Of a DNA stretch of 32,484 nt, positions 25,388-32,211 are shown piece by piece. How positions within the stretch are numbered: the stretch's first letter is position 1; the number at the start of each line of letters is the position of its first letter. The stretch lies in NCBI GenBank assembly GCA_015494065.1, contig WGCA01000011.1:1-32484 (forward strand). Reading direction: 5' to 3'. The translations under genes were made by a program, and so were the position numbers. The notes below the pieces were generated by a model, which was not told the DNA's origin, did no database searches, and saw only the letters and a program-made list of their open reading frames with translations. This DNA is from Thermodesulfobacteriaceae bacterium. GTDB lineage: Bacteria > Desulfobacterota > Thermodesulfobacteria > Thermodesulfobacteriales > Thermodesulfatatoraceae.

Positions 25388-26324
25388 AAAAACACCTCAC
25401 CCAATGTCCCCTCTTAACTTCTTTTAGGGGAGGTTCCTGACGCGTGCAATCTTTTCGGGCCCTGGGACAGCGCGGCTGGAATTTGCACCCCTCTGGCCTC
25501 TTGCCCGGCGGGGGGACGACCCCGGACAGGACCGTGAGTGTCTTTTTGCCCGGCCGGGGTAGGGCTTCAAGCAGGGCCTTTGTGTAGGGGTGACGCGGGC
25601 TTTGATAGAGACGGTGGCAGGCGGCCACCTCTACCAGACGGCCGGCGTACATGACGGCGACCCGGTCGGCCAGTTCAGCCACTACCCCGAGATCGTGAGA
25701 AATCAAAAGGATGGTTAATTGATGTTGTTCCCTGAGCCTGGCTAAGAGTTCCAGGATCTGAGCCTGGATGGTGACGTCAAGGGCGGTGGTGGGTTCATCG
25801 GCGATGAGGAGGGCTGGTTGGCCAGCCAGGGCCATGGCGATCATCACCCGCTGCCGCATGCCCCCTGAAAGTTCATGCGGATAAGCCTTGAGCCTTTCCC
25901 GGGCGGCCGGGATACCTACCTCGCGCAGGAGCGCTTCAGCCTGTTTTAAAGCCTCTTTTTTGGAAAGGCCCTGGTGCCAGCAAAGGACTTCGGCGATCTG
26001 GTCCCCCACTGTAAAGACAGGGTTCAGGCTCACCATGGGGTCCTGAAAAATGATGGCTATTTCCCGGCCCCTTAAACGGACGTATTCCTGGGGAGAAAGC
26101 CCGGCCAAGTCCTTTCCTTTAAAGAGGATCTTTCCCTTTTCTATCTTGATTCCAGCCGGTAGTAGGCCAAGCACAGCAAGCCCTGTAAGGGATTTGCCGC
26201 AACCGGATTCCCCTACCAGGGCCAAAATTTCCCCGGCCTCCACGGTCAAAAAGAGATCTTCGACGATGGGCGGGCCCTTTTCGTAACCCACTACCAGGTC
26301 TTTGATTTCTAACAAATTTGGCAT
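25380..26324 (-). CDS. dppD: Oligopeptide/dipeptide-type ABC transporter ATPase, first subunit
   Basis: A 314-residue partner ATPase. Walker A is [19 protein letters not shown], the Q-loop [20 protein letters not shown], the signature [16 protein letters not shown], Walker [13 protein letters not shown] and the H-loop [10 protein letters not shown]. The C-terminal Cys-rich domain is present ([20 protein letters not shown] plus WVRCFYA). It is the first gene of the four-gene minus-strand unit and is divergent from the rhomboid gene, so its promoter must be in the 86 bp at 26325-26410. It is an orphan in this window: no permease or solute-binding gene accompanies it. Confidence 0.92.
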   Translation of the reverse strand: MPNLLEIKDLVVGYEKGPPIVEDLFLTVEAGEILALVGESGCGKSLTGLAVLGLLPAGIKIEKGKILFKGKDLAGLSPQEYVRLRGREIAIIFQDPMVSLNPVFTVGDQIAEVLCWHQGLSKKEALKQAEALLREVGIPAARERLKAYPHELSGGMRQRVMIAMALAGQPALLIADEPTTALDVTIQAQILELLARLREQHQLTILLISHDLGVVAELADRVAVMYAGRLVEVAACHRLYQSPRHPYTKALLEALPRPGKKTLTVLSGVVPPPGKRPEGCKFQPRCPRARKDCTRQEPPLKEVKRGHWVRCFYA

Positions 26325-26410
26325 AAAAAATTAACCTTTTTGTTCTTTTTTTCTTGACCCGCTACCTTTCCGTTCCCATTTTTGAATTATCCTGAAGCAA
26401 GGAGGTGTTT

Positions 26411-27160
26411 ATGTTTCCGGTCCAAGATGATGCCCCTAGAACAGGTATTCCCGTGGCCACGTATCTTTTAATTGCCATAAACGTAGCGGTTTTTATCCTG
26501 GAAATTTCTCTTCCTCCGGCGGTACTTGAAAAAGTTATCTTTTATTTGGGCGTCGTGCCCGCCCGTTATACTGACCCCTCTTTTCAGGGTTCGGAGCTTT
26601 TTCCGGGGCTTAAATACCTTGCCTTTATCACCTGTATGTTTTTGCATGGCGGCTGGGTCCACTTAATCGGAAACATGTGGACCCTCTGGATTTTTGGGGA
26701 CAACGTAGAAGACCGCATGGGAAGTCTGAGGTTTGTAATCTTTTATTTCCTGTGTGGGCTTGCGGCCTCCCTCTGTCACATCTATATGCATCCCCATTCT
26801 ACGGTGCCTACCATCGGGGCCTCGGGGGCCATCTCCGGCGTACTGGGAGCTTATTACGCCCTCTTCCCCTTGGCAAGGATCGTAGTGATGATCCCCATCT
26901 TTATCTTTCCTTTCTTTTTTGAGTTACCGGCGGTACTCTACCTGGCCTGGTGGTTTTTTATCCAGGTATTTTCAGGCACGCTTTCGGTGGTGCACGGCCA
27001 GATTGCAGGAGGGGTGGCCTGGTGGGCCCACGCCGGCGGTTTCGTAGCCGGGCTCCTTTTGCATCGTCTCTTTTGCTGGGGGCGGCCTAAAAAAGGCTTT
27101 TCTGATGAAAGGACTCCCTGGGGAGTGCTTCCCCTTACCTTTGAAAAAATCAACCGTTAA
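26411..27160 (+). CDS. Rhomboid intramembrane serine protease
   Basis: A 249-residue protease with six or seven membrane helices. The catalytic Ser138 lies in IGASGAISG (135-143) and the catalytic His207 in WWAHAGGFVAG. HGGWVHLIGNMW (79-90) supplies the conserved His and Asn of the TM2 region. An amphipathic loop (about 39-75) precedes TM2, as in other bacterial rhomboids. The ATG at 26411 is right: AAGGAGGTG lies 5 nt upstream. A GTG at 26405 falls inside that Shine-Dalgarno and is rejected. The next gene begins 11 bp later behind another AAGGAGGTG, so the two membrane proteases form an operon. Confidence 0.95.
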   Translation: MFPVQDDAPRTGIPVATYLLIAINVAVFILEISLPPAVLEKVIFYLGVVPARYTDPSFQGSELFPGLKYLAFITCMFLHGGWVHLIGNMWTLWIFGDNVEDRMGSLRFVIFYFLCGLAASLCHIYMHPHSTVPTIGASGAISGVLGAYYALFPLARIVVMIPIFIFPFFFELPAVLYLAWWFFIQVFSGTLSVVHGQIAGGVAWWAHAGGFVAGLLLHRLFCWGRPKKGFSDERTPWGVLPLTFEKINR

Positions 27161-27171
27161 GGAGGTGTGAA

Positions 27172-28017
27172 ATGAGTGGGTTTGATATTTTTTGGCTGTT
27201 TTTCATCTTGATGACCTTACAACCCTTGATGAGGCAGCGCTTTTTAGAAGCTGCCCGGCAAAGGATGATCGAGAAGATCGAAAAAAAGCGTGGTTCCAGG
27301 GTAATCCTTTTGGTCCACCGGCAGGAGACCATGAGCTTTTTTGGTTTCCCCGTGATGCGTTATATCGACATCAATGATTCCGAGCAGGTCATCAGGGCTA
27401 TCCATTTAACCGACCCGGAAGTCCCCATTGACATCATTCTGCACACACCGGGAGGGCTCGTCCTGGCCGCCTTACAGATTGCCAAGGCCTTAAAACGACA
27501 TAAGGCCAAGACTACCGCTTTTATCCCGCACTACGCCATGAGTGGCGGGACATTGATCGCGCTAGCGGCTGACGAGATTGTTATGGACGAGCACGCGGTC
27601 TTGGGGCCGGTGGATCCCCAGCTGGGGCAATACCCGGCGGCGAGCATCGTCCGGGTGCTCAAAGAAAAACCGGTAGAAAAAATAGATGATCAGACCCTGA
27701 TCCTGGGGGACGTTTCGGAAAAGGCCTTAAAACAGATGAAAGAGCAGTTGCGGGAACTGTTGGCCGGGAAATACCCCAAAGAGAAGGTTGAGGAATTGGC
27801 CGAAACCCTCTCTCAGGGGAGGTGGACGCACGATTATCCTATCACCTTTGAAGAAGCGAAGAAATTAGGCCTTCCCGTGCGCAAAGACATGCCGGTTGAG
27901 ATATATCATCTGATGAATCTTTTCCCTCAGCCCTTGCGGCAACAACCCTCGGTGATGTATGACCCAACTCCTAGGCGGGTGGGTGGAGAACACCGGTTTG
28001 CAGGAAACCAACCGTAG
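27172..28017 (+). CDS. SDH-family Clp-fold membrane serine proteinase
   Basis: A 281-residue protein with one N-terminal membrane helix (about 4-22), a basic stretch and a Clp/crotonase-like protease domain (PF01972 type). IDIILHTPGGLVLAALQIAKAL (86-107) forms the oxyanion region. Ser124 in HYAMSGGTLIALAADEIVMDE is the nucleophile; Asp and His in the segment 134-148 (ADEIVMDEHAVLGPVD) would complete the Ser-Asp-His set that gives the family its name. A short tail rich in Gln/Pro/Arg follows. The start has AAGGAGGTG at 6 nt. It is downstream of rhomboid and ends before a strong terminator. A shared role in membrane protein turnover is likely, but substrates are unknown. Confidence 0.9.
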   Translation: MSGFDIFWLFFILMTLQPLMRQRFLEAARQRMIEKIEKKRGSRVILLVHRQETMSFFGFPVMRYIDINDSEQVIRAIHLTDPEVPIDIILHTPGGLVLAALQIAKALKRHKAKTTAFIPHYAMSGGTLIALAADEIVMDEHAVLGPVDPQLGQYPAASIVRVLKEKPVEKIDDQTLILGDVSEKALKQMKEQLRELLAGKYPKEKVEELAETLSQGRWTHDYPITFEEAKKLGLPVRKDMPVEIYHLMNLFPQPLRQQPSVMYDPTPRRVGGEHRFAGNQP

Positions 28018-28028
28018 TCCTTAAAAAA

Positions 28029-28052
28029 GAAGCCCCGCTTGGGCGGGGCTTC
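28029..28052. terminator. Bidirectional terminator between the SDH protease gene and slyD
   Basis: GAAGCCCCGC (28029-28038), loop TTGG, GCGGGGCTTC (28043-28052). On the minus strand it is followed by six T and would end slyD transcription well. On the plus strand AAATCTTTT follows, a weaker U-rich tail for the SDH protease gene. Confidence 0.85.
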
Positions 28053-28068
28053 AAATCTTTTAACTTTT

Positions 28069-28091
28069 AAAGAAGCGGACCGCTTCTTTTT
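28069..28091 (+). terminator. Second hairpin with U-run downstream of the SDH protease gene
   Basis: AAAGAAGCG (28069-28077), loop GAC, CGCTTCTTT (28081-28089), then TT. It would back up the first hairpin for plus-strand transcripts. It lies only 8 bp past the slyD stop on the other strand. Confidence 0.65.
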
Positions 28092-28098
28092 AGCAACT

Positions 28099-28587
28099 TC
28101 AGCCACCGCCGCAGTTGCGCATGTCACAAGCGGCCATATCAAAGGCCGTGGCCTGGCGTACCTCGTCAACCTTGATTTTCATGATCACGTTGTGGCCGGC
28201 CGCCGGGTGGTTGAAATCCGCCAGCACTTTTCCGTCTTCTTTTTTGAGGACGTAAAACATGAGTTGCCGGCCAGATGGGGTGACTTCCTGGTAATATTGC
28301 CCTTCTTCTACCTGTTCCGGGTGTTTTAGCTGGTCTAACGGGATCTCCTGGATAAGGTTTTTGTCGTAAGGGCCGTAGGCCTGTTCCGGGGGAATGGTGA
28401 CCTTCAGCTCCTCGCCTTCTTTGGCCCCGGCGATAGCCTGTTCTATGATGGGCATTAAAGGATCCCGGCCGAAGACAAAATTTACCCGCATGGGTCTGGC
28501 GAACCACGGCGGGGTTTCCTTGCCTTCGATCTCCAGCTGGTAGGTAAGCGTGACTACCATATTGGGGACGATCTTTTTCTCTTCCAT
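28099..28587 (-). CDS. slyD: FKBP-type peptidyl-prolyl isomerase, SlyD-like
   Basis: A 162-residue chaperone/isomerase. The FKBP half has VVTLTYQLEIEGKE (about 11-24) and the IF (chaperone) insert between LMPIIEQAIAGAKEGEELKVTIPPEQAYGPYDKNLIQ and VLADFNHPAAGHNVIMKIKVDEV, the order typical of SlyD. NHPAAGH is the family hallmark. The C-terminal tail is short and carries Cys and Gly (ACDMRNCGGG) rather than the long His/Cys tail of E. coli SlyD, so metal binding is possible but reduced. The ATG has GAGGAGG 5 nt upstream. A good promoter precedes it. Confidence 0.95.
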   Translation of the reverse strand: MEEKKIVPNMVVTLTYQLEIEGKETPPWFARPMRVNFVFGRDPLMPIIEQAIAGAKEGEELKVTIPPEQAYGPYDKNLIQEIPLDQLKHPEQVEEGQYYQEVTPSGRQLMFYVLKKEDGKVLADFNHPAAGHNVIMKIKVDEVRQATAFDMAACDMRNCGGG

Positions 28588-28632
28588 GGAACCTCCTCAA
28601 AACATAAAAATTAAATTTTTGCTTATCTTTGA

Positions 28633-28661
28633 AACATACTAAACAAATAGACAAAGGTCAA
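28633..28661 (-). promoter_or_regulatory. Promoter of slyD
   Basis: On the minus strand: TTGACC (28661-28656), 17 bp, TATGTT (28638-28633), about 46 bp before the slyD ATG. Spacing and boxes fit sigma-70. Confidence 0.6.
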
Positions 28662-28717
28662 AGGGAGTTGCCCCTATAATCGTAAAAAACTTTTCAGGGG
28701 TTGAATTTTGCCACTAC

Positions 28718-28745
28718 TTGACGGGCGGCCCATTTATTGACAATT
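28718..28745 (+). promoter_or_regulatory. Possible promoter of tRNA-Leu
   Basis: TTGACG (28718-28723) is followed by GACAAT at 28739-28744 after 15 bp, just ahead of the tRNA. A perfect TATAAT at 28675-28680 is another -10 candidate but lacks a clear -35. I cannot decide between them. Confidence 0.3.
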
Positions 28746-28760
28746 TTTGGTTAGCCTTCC

Positions 28761-28848
28761 GCGGGAGTGGCGGAATTGGTAGACGCTCCGGACTTAGGAT
28801 CCGGTGGGGCTATTCCCCGTGGGGGTTCAAGTCCCCCCTCCCGCACCA
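28761..28848 (+). tRNA. tRNA-Leu (anticodon UAG), CCA encoded
   Basis: The acceptor stem GCGGGAG (28761-28767) pairs with CTCCCGC (28838-28844), followed by discriminator A and an encoded CCA. The D-arm has GGCGGAATTGGTAGACGC. The anticodon stem is CCGGA/TCCGG with loop CTTAGGA, so the anticodon is TAG, reading CUN Leu codons. The long variable arm (GGGGCTATTCCCC region) is that of a class II tRNA, and the T-loop GGTTCAAGTCC is canonical. Confidence 0.97.
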
Positions 28849-28912
28849 GGGCCAAATTTTCCACTAAGCCCAATCCCTTACCTTAATAAATTCTTTCCTT
28901 CATCTTGACTGG

Positions 28913-28926
28913 CGAACGGAAGTTTG
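28913..28926. promoter_or_regulatory. LexA operator 1
   Basis: CGAACGGAAGTTTG fits the Gram-positive-type SOS box CGAACnnnnGTTYG at every fixed position. It lies directly behind a TTGACT (28905-28910) that could be the lexA -35 box, so LexA bound here would block RNA polymerase. Confidence 0.8.
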
Positions 28927-28943
28927 CTACCTCTCTTTTTAAG

Positions 28944-28957
28944 AGAACAAACGTTCG
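28944..28957. promoter_or_regulatory. LexA operator 2
   Basis: AGAACAAACGTTCG matches GAACnnnnGTTCG, with one base off (A for C) at the outer left position. Its centre is 31 bp from that of operator 1, close to three helical turns. It ends 12 bp before the lexA ATG. Confidence 0.78.
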
Positions 28958-28969
28958 CCAAGGTGGAGC

Positions 28970-29587
28970 ATGGCCCTTTCACCGAAAGAAAAAGAGGCGC
29001 TGGAATTTATTGAGGCCTATTTTGTTGATAACGGCTTTCCTCCCACCGTGCGGGAGATAGGGGAGGCTATCGGGTTCACCTCAAAAAGCTCTGTTTACAA
29101 GCTTTTAAGACGTCTTGAGGCCAAGGGATACCTTGAAATCGTTCCGGGAGAGGCGAGGGGACTCAGGCTCATAAGGCCGGCCAGAGGGATCCCTGTTCTG
29201 GGCAAGATTCCCGCAGGCGAGCCCCTTATCCCTTACGAGGATTTTGAGGAGGTCCTTCCCGTCGATCCCTCCTTTTTCGGAGAGGAAAAGCTTTTCGCCT
29301 TGAGGGTTAAGGGGGATTCCATGGTCGGGGCAGGCATCCTTCCCGGTGACCTGGTGGTCATCAGGGTCACGGAGGAGGCCAAAAACGGCGAAATCGTGGC
29401 CGCCGTCCTTACCGAACCGGAAGCAGAGGTAACCCTCAAACGGCTGGAACTCAAAGACGGCACCCTGGTGCTTAAGCCCGAAAATCCCTCCTATGAGCCG
29501 TTTGTTTTTGAGAAGGAAGACGTCGCCCGGGGCAGGGTAAAAATCTTAGGGGTCATGGTGGGGCTTATCCGCAAAGGAAAGGGCTAA
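28970..29587 (+). CDS. lexA: LexA repressor
   Basis: The SOS regulator, 205 residues. The winged-helix DNA-binding half has FPPTVREIGEAIGFTSKSSVYKLLRRLE (23-50). The self-cleavage site is Ala82-Gly83 in GKIPAGEPL. The catalytic Ser117 is in VKGDSMVGAGI and Lys157 in EVTLKRLE, so RecA-stimulated autocleavage should work. The ATG has AAGGTGGA close upstream. Two operators overlap the promoter region and imply autoregulation. The DnaE2-like polymerase gene begins 50 bp downstream with no terminator between, and is likely under the same control. Confidence 0.96.
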   Translation: MALSPKEKEALEFIEAYFVDNGFPPTVREIGEAIGFTSKSSVYKLLRRLEAKGYLEIVPGEARGLRLIRPARGIPVLGKIPAGEPLIPYEDFEEVLPVDPSFFGEEKLFALRVKGDSMVGAGILPGDLVVIRVTEEAKNGEIVAAVLTEPEAEVTLKRLELKDGTLVLKPENPSYEPFVFEKEDVARGRVKILGVMVGLIRKGKG

Positions 29588-29637
29588 AACCCGCTTTCTA
29601 ACCGATTAAAAGCCGCTTTTTCAAGGAAAGGCCAAAG

Positions 29638-32211
29638 ATGGGGTTTTTCTGTCCGATTACAAGGAGTGCCTTCAGCTTCCTTTTCGGGACCTTCACCCCG
29701 GAGGAGCTTGTGCTACGGGCCAAAGAGCTCGGACACCAGGCCGTGGCCCTTACGGACCGAAACGGCCTTTACGGAAGCGTAAGGCTCTTTAAAGCGGCAA
29801 GGAAGCTGGGGCTCAAAGCCGTATTCGGCGCCGAGGTTACCCTCAACGACCGGAGTCATATAACGCTTCTTGTCAAGAACAAAACCGGGTATCGCAACCT
29901 GTGCCGCCTTTTGACCAGGGCCCATCTCTCAAACAAACGCGGAAAACCGGCCTTAGACCTTGAAGAGCTTAAAAAGTACGCCGAGGGTCTTGTCTGCATT
30001 TGCGGCCGTTTTTCAAGGCCTGTGCATTTTGTCTCGGCCGGAAAATACTCTGAGGCCAAAGCGTATCTTTTGAGGCTTCTTGAAGGCTTTGGCCGCGAAA
30101 ATCTATATCTGGGGCTTGAAAACAATTTCCTGCCTGAAGACGAAATCTTTCTTGAAAAGATCCCGAAACTTGCCCGGGAACTTTCCCTCCCGGTGATCCC
30201 GGTAAACGAGGTCGCTTACCTGAGACCGGAAGATTATGAAATCCACAAGGCCCTGGTGGGGGTGGCGCGGGCTTTTCACCATCTTCCCGTCGAACCCTTG
30301 CCGAACGAAAGTTTTTATCTCCTTTCCGAGGCGGAGCTTAAGGCCCGCATCCCCATGCCCGAAGCCTTTGATGAACTCAAACGTCTCCTTACCCGCCTCA
30401 ACTTCTCCTTTGAGCTTGGAAAGATAAGGCCCCCAAAGCTTGAACCCGAAGAAAAATCCTTTAAGCGCCTGGCCAGGATCCTTATAAAAAACCTGGCCAG
30501 AGATAAAAAACCGGTTCCTTGCGCCTATCTCTTCCGTCTTGATAAGGAGCTTTCCGTAATCAAGGCCCGCAAGCTCGCCAACTTTTTTCTCCTGGTCAAA
30601 GAAATAAAGGACTTTGCGGACGAGCAGGGTATTCGCTGCACGGTAAGGGGTTCGGCGGCAGGCTCTCTCATCGTTCATCTCCTTTTGGGTGGGGTTGATC
30701 CCGTTAAGCACCGCCTTCTTTTTGAAAGGTTTTTGAATGACGGGCGTATGGACCTCCCTGACGTTGATCTTGATTTCGATTCTGACCGCAGGGATGAGGT
30801 CCTCTCCTACGTATTTCAACGCTTTGGTGAACAGGCTGCCCTTTTGGCCACCGTCCTTACCTTCAGGGTCCGCGGGGCGGTACGCATGATAGGGCGCGCC
30901 CTCGGTTACCCTTACGAAGAGCTGTCCCGTCTGGCAAGGGCGCTTCCTTCGGCCCTGCGTGGTGTGACCCTTGAGGAGGCACTCTTGCGTTTTCCTGAAC
31001 TTGAAAAGCATCCCATCCTCAAGGAGGAGAAACTTTTGAGGCTTTCCATGGCGGTAGCGGGCCTTCCCTTCCGGGTTTCCGTCCATTTAGGAGGGGTAAT
31101 CCTTGCCCCTGAACCGGTTGGTCACCTGAGCCCCCTTGAGAGGTCTCTTAAGGGCTATCCGGTGATCCAGTTTGATAAGGACGACGTGGAGGCCCTGGGG
31201 CTTTTAAAGCTTGATCTCCTGGGGCTTCGGATGCACACCGCTATCCGAAAAACCATAGAAACTTTAAAAAAACAAAAAGTTAAACTTGATCTGGCAAAGA
31301 TTCCTCTTGATGACCGAAAGACCTATCGGCTTTTGCAGGAAGGCGATACGTTGGGGGTATTTCAGCTTGAATCTCCGGGCCAGCGCCAGCTGGTGGTAAA
31401 ACTCAGGCCCCGGCGTTTTGCGGATATCATCGCCGAGATCTCTCTTTTCAGGCCCGGGCCGGTTGAGGGAGACATGGTAACCCCTTACGTACGCCGGAGA
31501 AACGGCCTGGCGAAGGTGGTCTATCCCCACCCGGACCTCAAACCGATCCTTGAAGAGACCTATGGGGTGGTCCTTTTTCAGGAGCAGGTCCTTGAAATTG
31601 CCCATCGTTTTTCCGGGATGAGCTACGCCGAGGCGGATGCCTTCAGGCGGGCCATGACCAGGGACCGGAGTCCGCAGGAGATGGCCCGCCTGAAAGAACG
31701 TTTTATCTCAGGTGCCCTGAGGAAGGGTTATACCCTTGAGGTGGCTGAAAGGGTCTTTGAGATGGTTTCTGCCTTTGCCGCTTACGGCTTCTGTAAGGCC
31801 CACGCCGCCTCCTTCGCCCATCTTACCTATCAGAGCGCTTACCTCAAGGCCCATTACCCGCGGGAGTTTTACCTAGGGCTCTTAAACGCCGGCCACGTGG
31901 GTTCCTACCCGCCTTTTGTGATCTTAAATGAGGCCAGAAGGAGGGGTATTCCCGTCTATCCCCCGCACGTAAACCGAAGCGGGCTCGAATATCTGCCCGA
32001 AGGGAAGGGCATAAGGCTGCCTCTTACCCAGGTAAGACTTCTGGGCCCCAAAACTTCTAACAAAATAATCGAAGAGAGGGAGAAAAATGGCCCGTACACC
32101 TGTATTACAGATTTCCTCGCTCGCCTCTCCGTCCCGCGCAGAACTTTTGAAATGCTTCTCCTCGCAGGGGCCTTCGCCGGGCTCCCCCTTGAGGAAAGAA
32201 AGGTTGCTTGA
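29638..32211 (+). CDS. dnaE2: DnaE2/ImuC-like DNA polymerase III alpha subunit, reading frame broken near the 3' end
   Basis: A 857-residue frame of a C-family polymerase. The N-terminal PHP domain (SAFSFLFGTFTPEELVLRA, 10-28; GLKAVFGAEVTL) lacks the HxHxxxS metal motif (it reads PITRSAFS), so PHP metal binding looks lost. The palm has RGSAAGSL (337-344), PDVDLDF with Asp375 and Asp377, and KLDLLGL with Asp526, the three catalytic acids. Fingers and beta-binding parts follow (RPGPVEGDMV, FQEQVLEIA, AFAAYGFCKAHAASFAHL, then an HhH region PLTQVRLLGPKTSNKIIEE). SAFSFL, the replaced PHP residues and the total length favour the error-prone DnaE2/ImuC type over replicative DnaE1. The frame stops at TGA 32209-32211, but homologous sequence goes on in the +1 frame. 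ImuA and ImuB are not between lexA and this gene. Confidence 0.85.
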   Translation: MGFFCPITRSAFSFLFGTFTPEELVLRAKELGHQAVALTDRNGLYGSVRLFKAARKLGLKAVFGAEVTLNDRSHITLLVKNKTGYRNLCRLLTRAHLSNKRGKPALDLEELKKYAEGLVCICGRFSRPVHFVSAGKYSEAKAYLLRLLEGFGRENLYLGLENNFLPEDEIFLEKIPKLARELSLPVIPVNEVAYLRPEDYEIHKALVGVARAFHHLPVEPLPNESFYLLSEAELKARIPMPEAFDELKRLLTRLNFSFELGKIRPPKLEPEEKSFKRLARILIKNLARDKKPVPCAYLFRLDKELSVIKARKLANFFLLVKEIKDFADEQGIRCTVRGSAAGSLIVHLLLGGVDPVKHRLLFERFLNDGRMDLPDVDLDFDSDRRDEVLSYVFQRFGEQAALLATVLTFRVRGAVRMIGRALGYPYEELSRLARALPSALRGVTLEEALLRFPELEKHPILKEEKLLRLSMAVAGLPFRVSVHLGGVILAPEPVGHLSPLERSLKGYPVIQFDKDDVEALGLLKLDLLGLRMHTAIRKTIETLKKQKVKLDLAKIPLDDRKTYRLLQEGDTLGVFQLESPGQRQLVVKLRPRRFADIIAEISLFRPGPVEGDMVTPYVRRRNGLAKVVYPHPDLKPILEETYGVVLFQEQVLEIAHRFSGMSYAEADAFRRAMTRDRSPQEMARLKERFISGALRKGYTLEVAERVFEMVSAFAAYGFCKAHAASFAHLTYQSAYLKAHYPREFYLGLLNAGHVGSYPPFVILNEARRRGIPVYPPHVNRSGLEYLPEGKGIRLPLTQVRLLGPKTSNKIIEEREKNGPYTCITDFLARLSVPRRTFEMLLLAGAFAGLPLEERKVA

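Noticed and set aside
26405-26410. GTG start for rhomboid
   Set aside because: This GTG is part of the AAGGAGGTG Shine-Dalgarno; the ATG at 26411 is the proper start.
30103-31086. Open frame of 327 codons on the minus strand
   Set aside because: It is antisense to the polymerase palm with its catalytic motifs; composition looks like a shadow of biased codons.
32209-32211. TGA as a selenocysteine or read-through codon in the polymerase
   Set aside because: The same frame hits another stop a few codons later, whereas the homologous sequence continues in the +1 frame.
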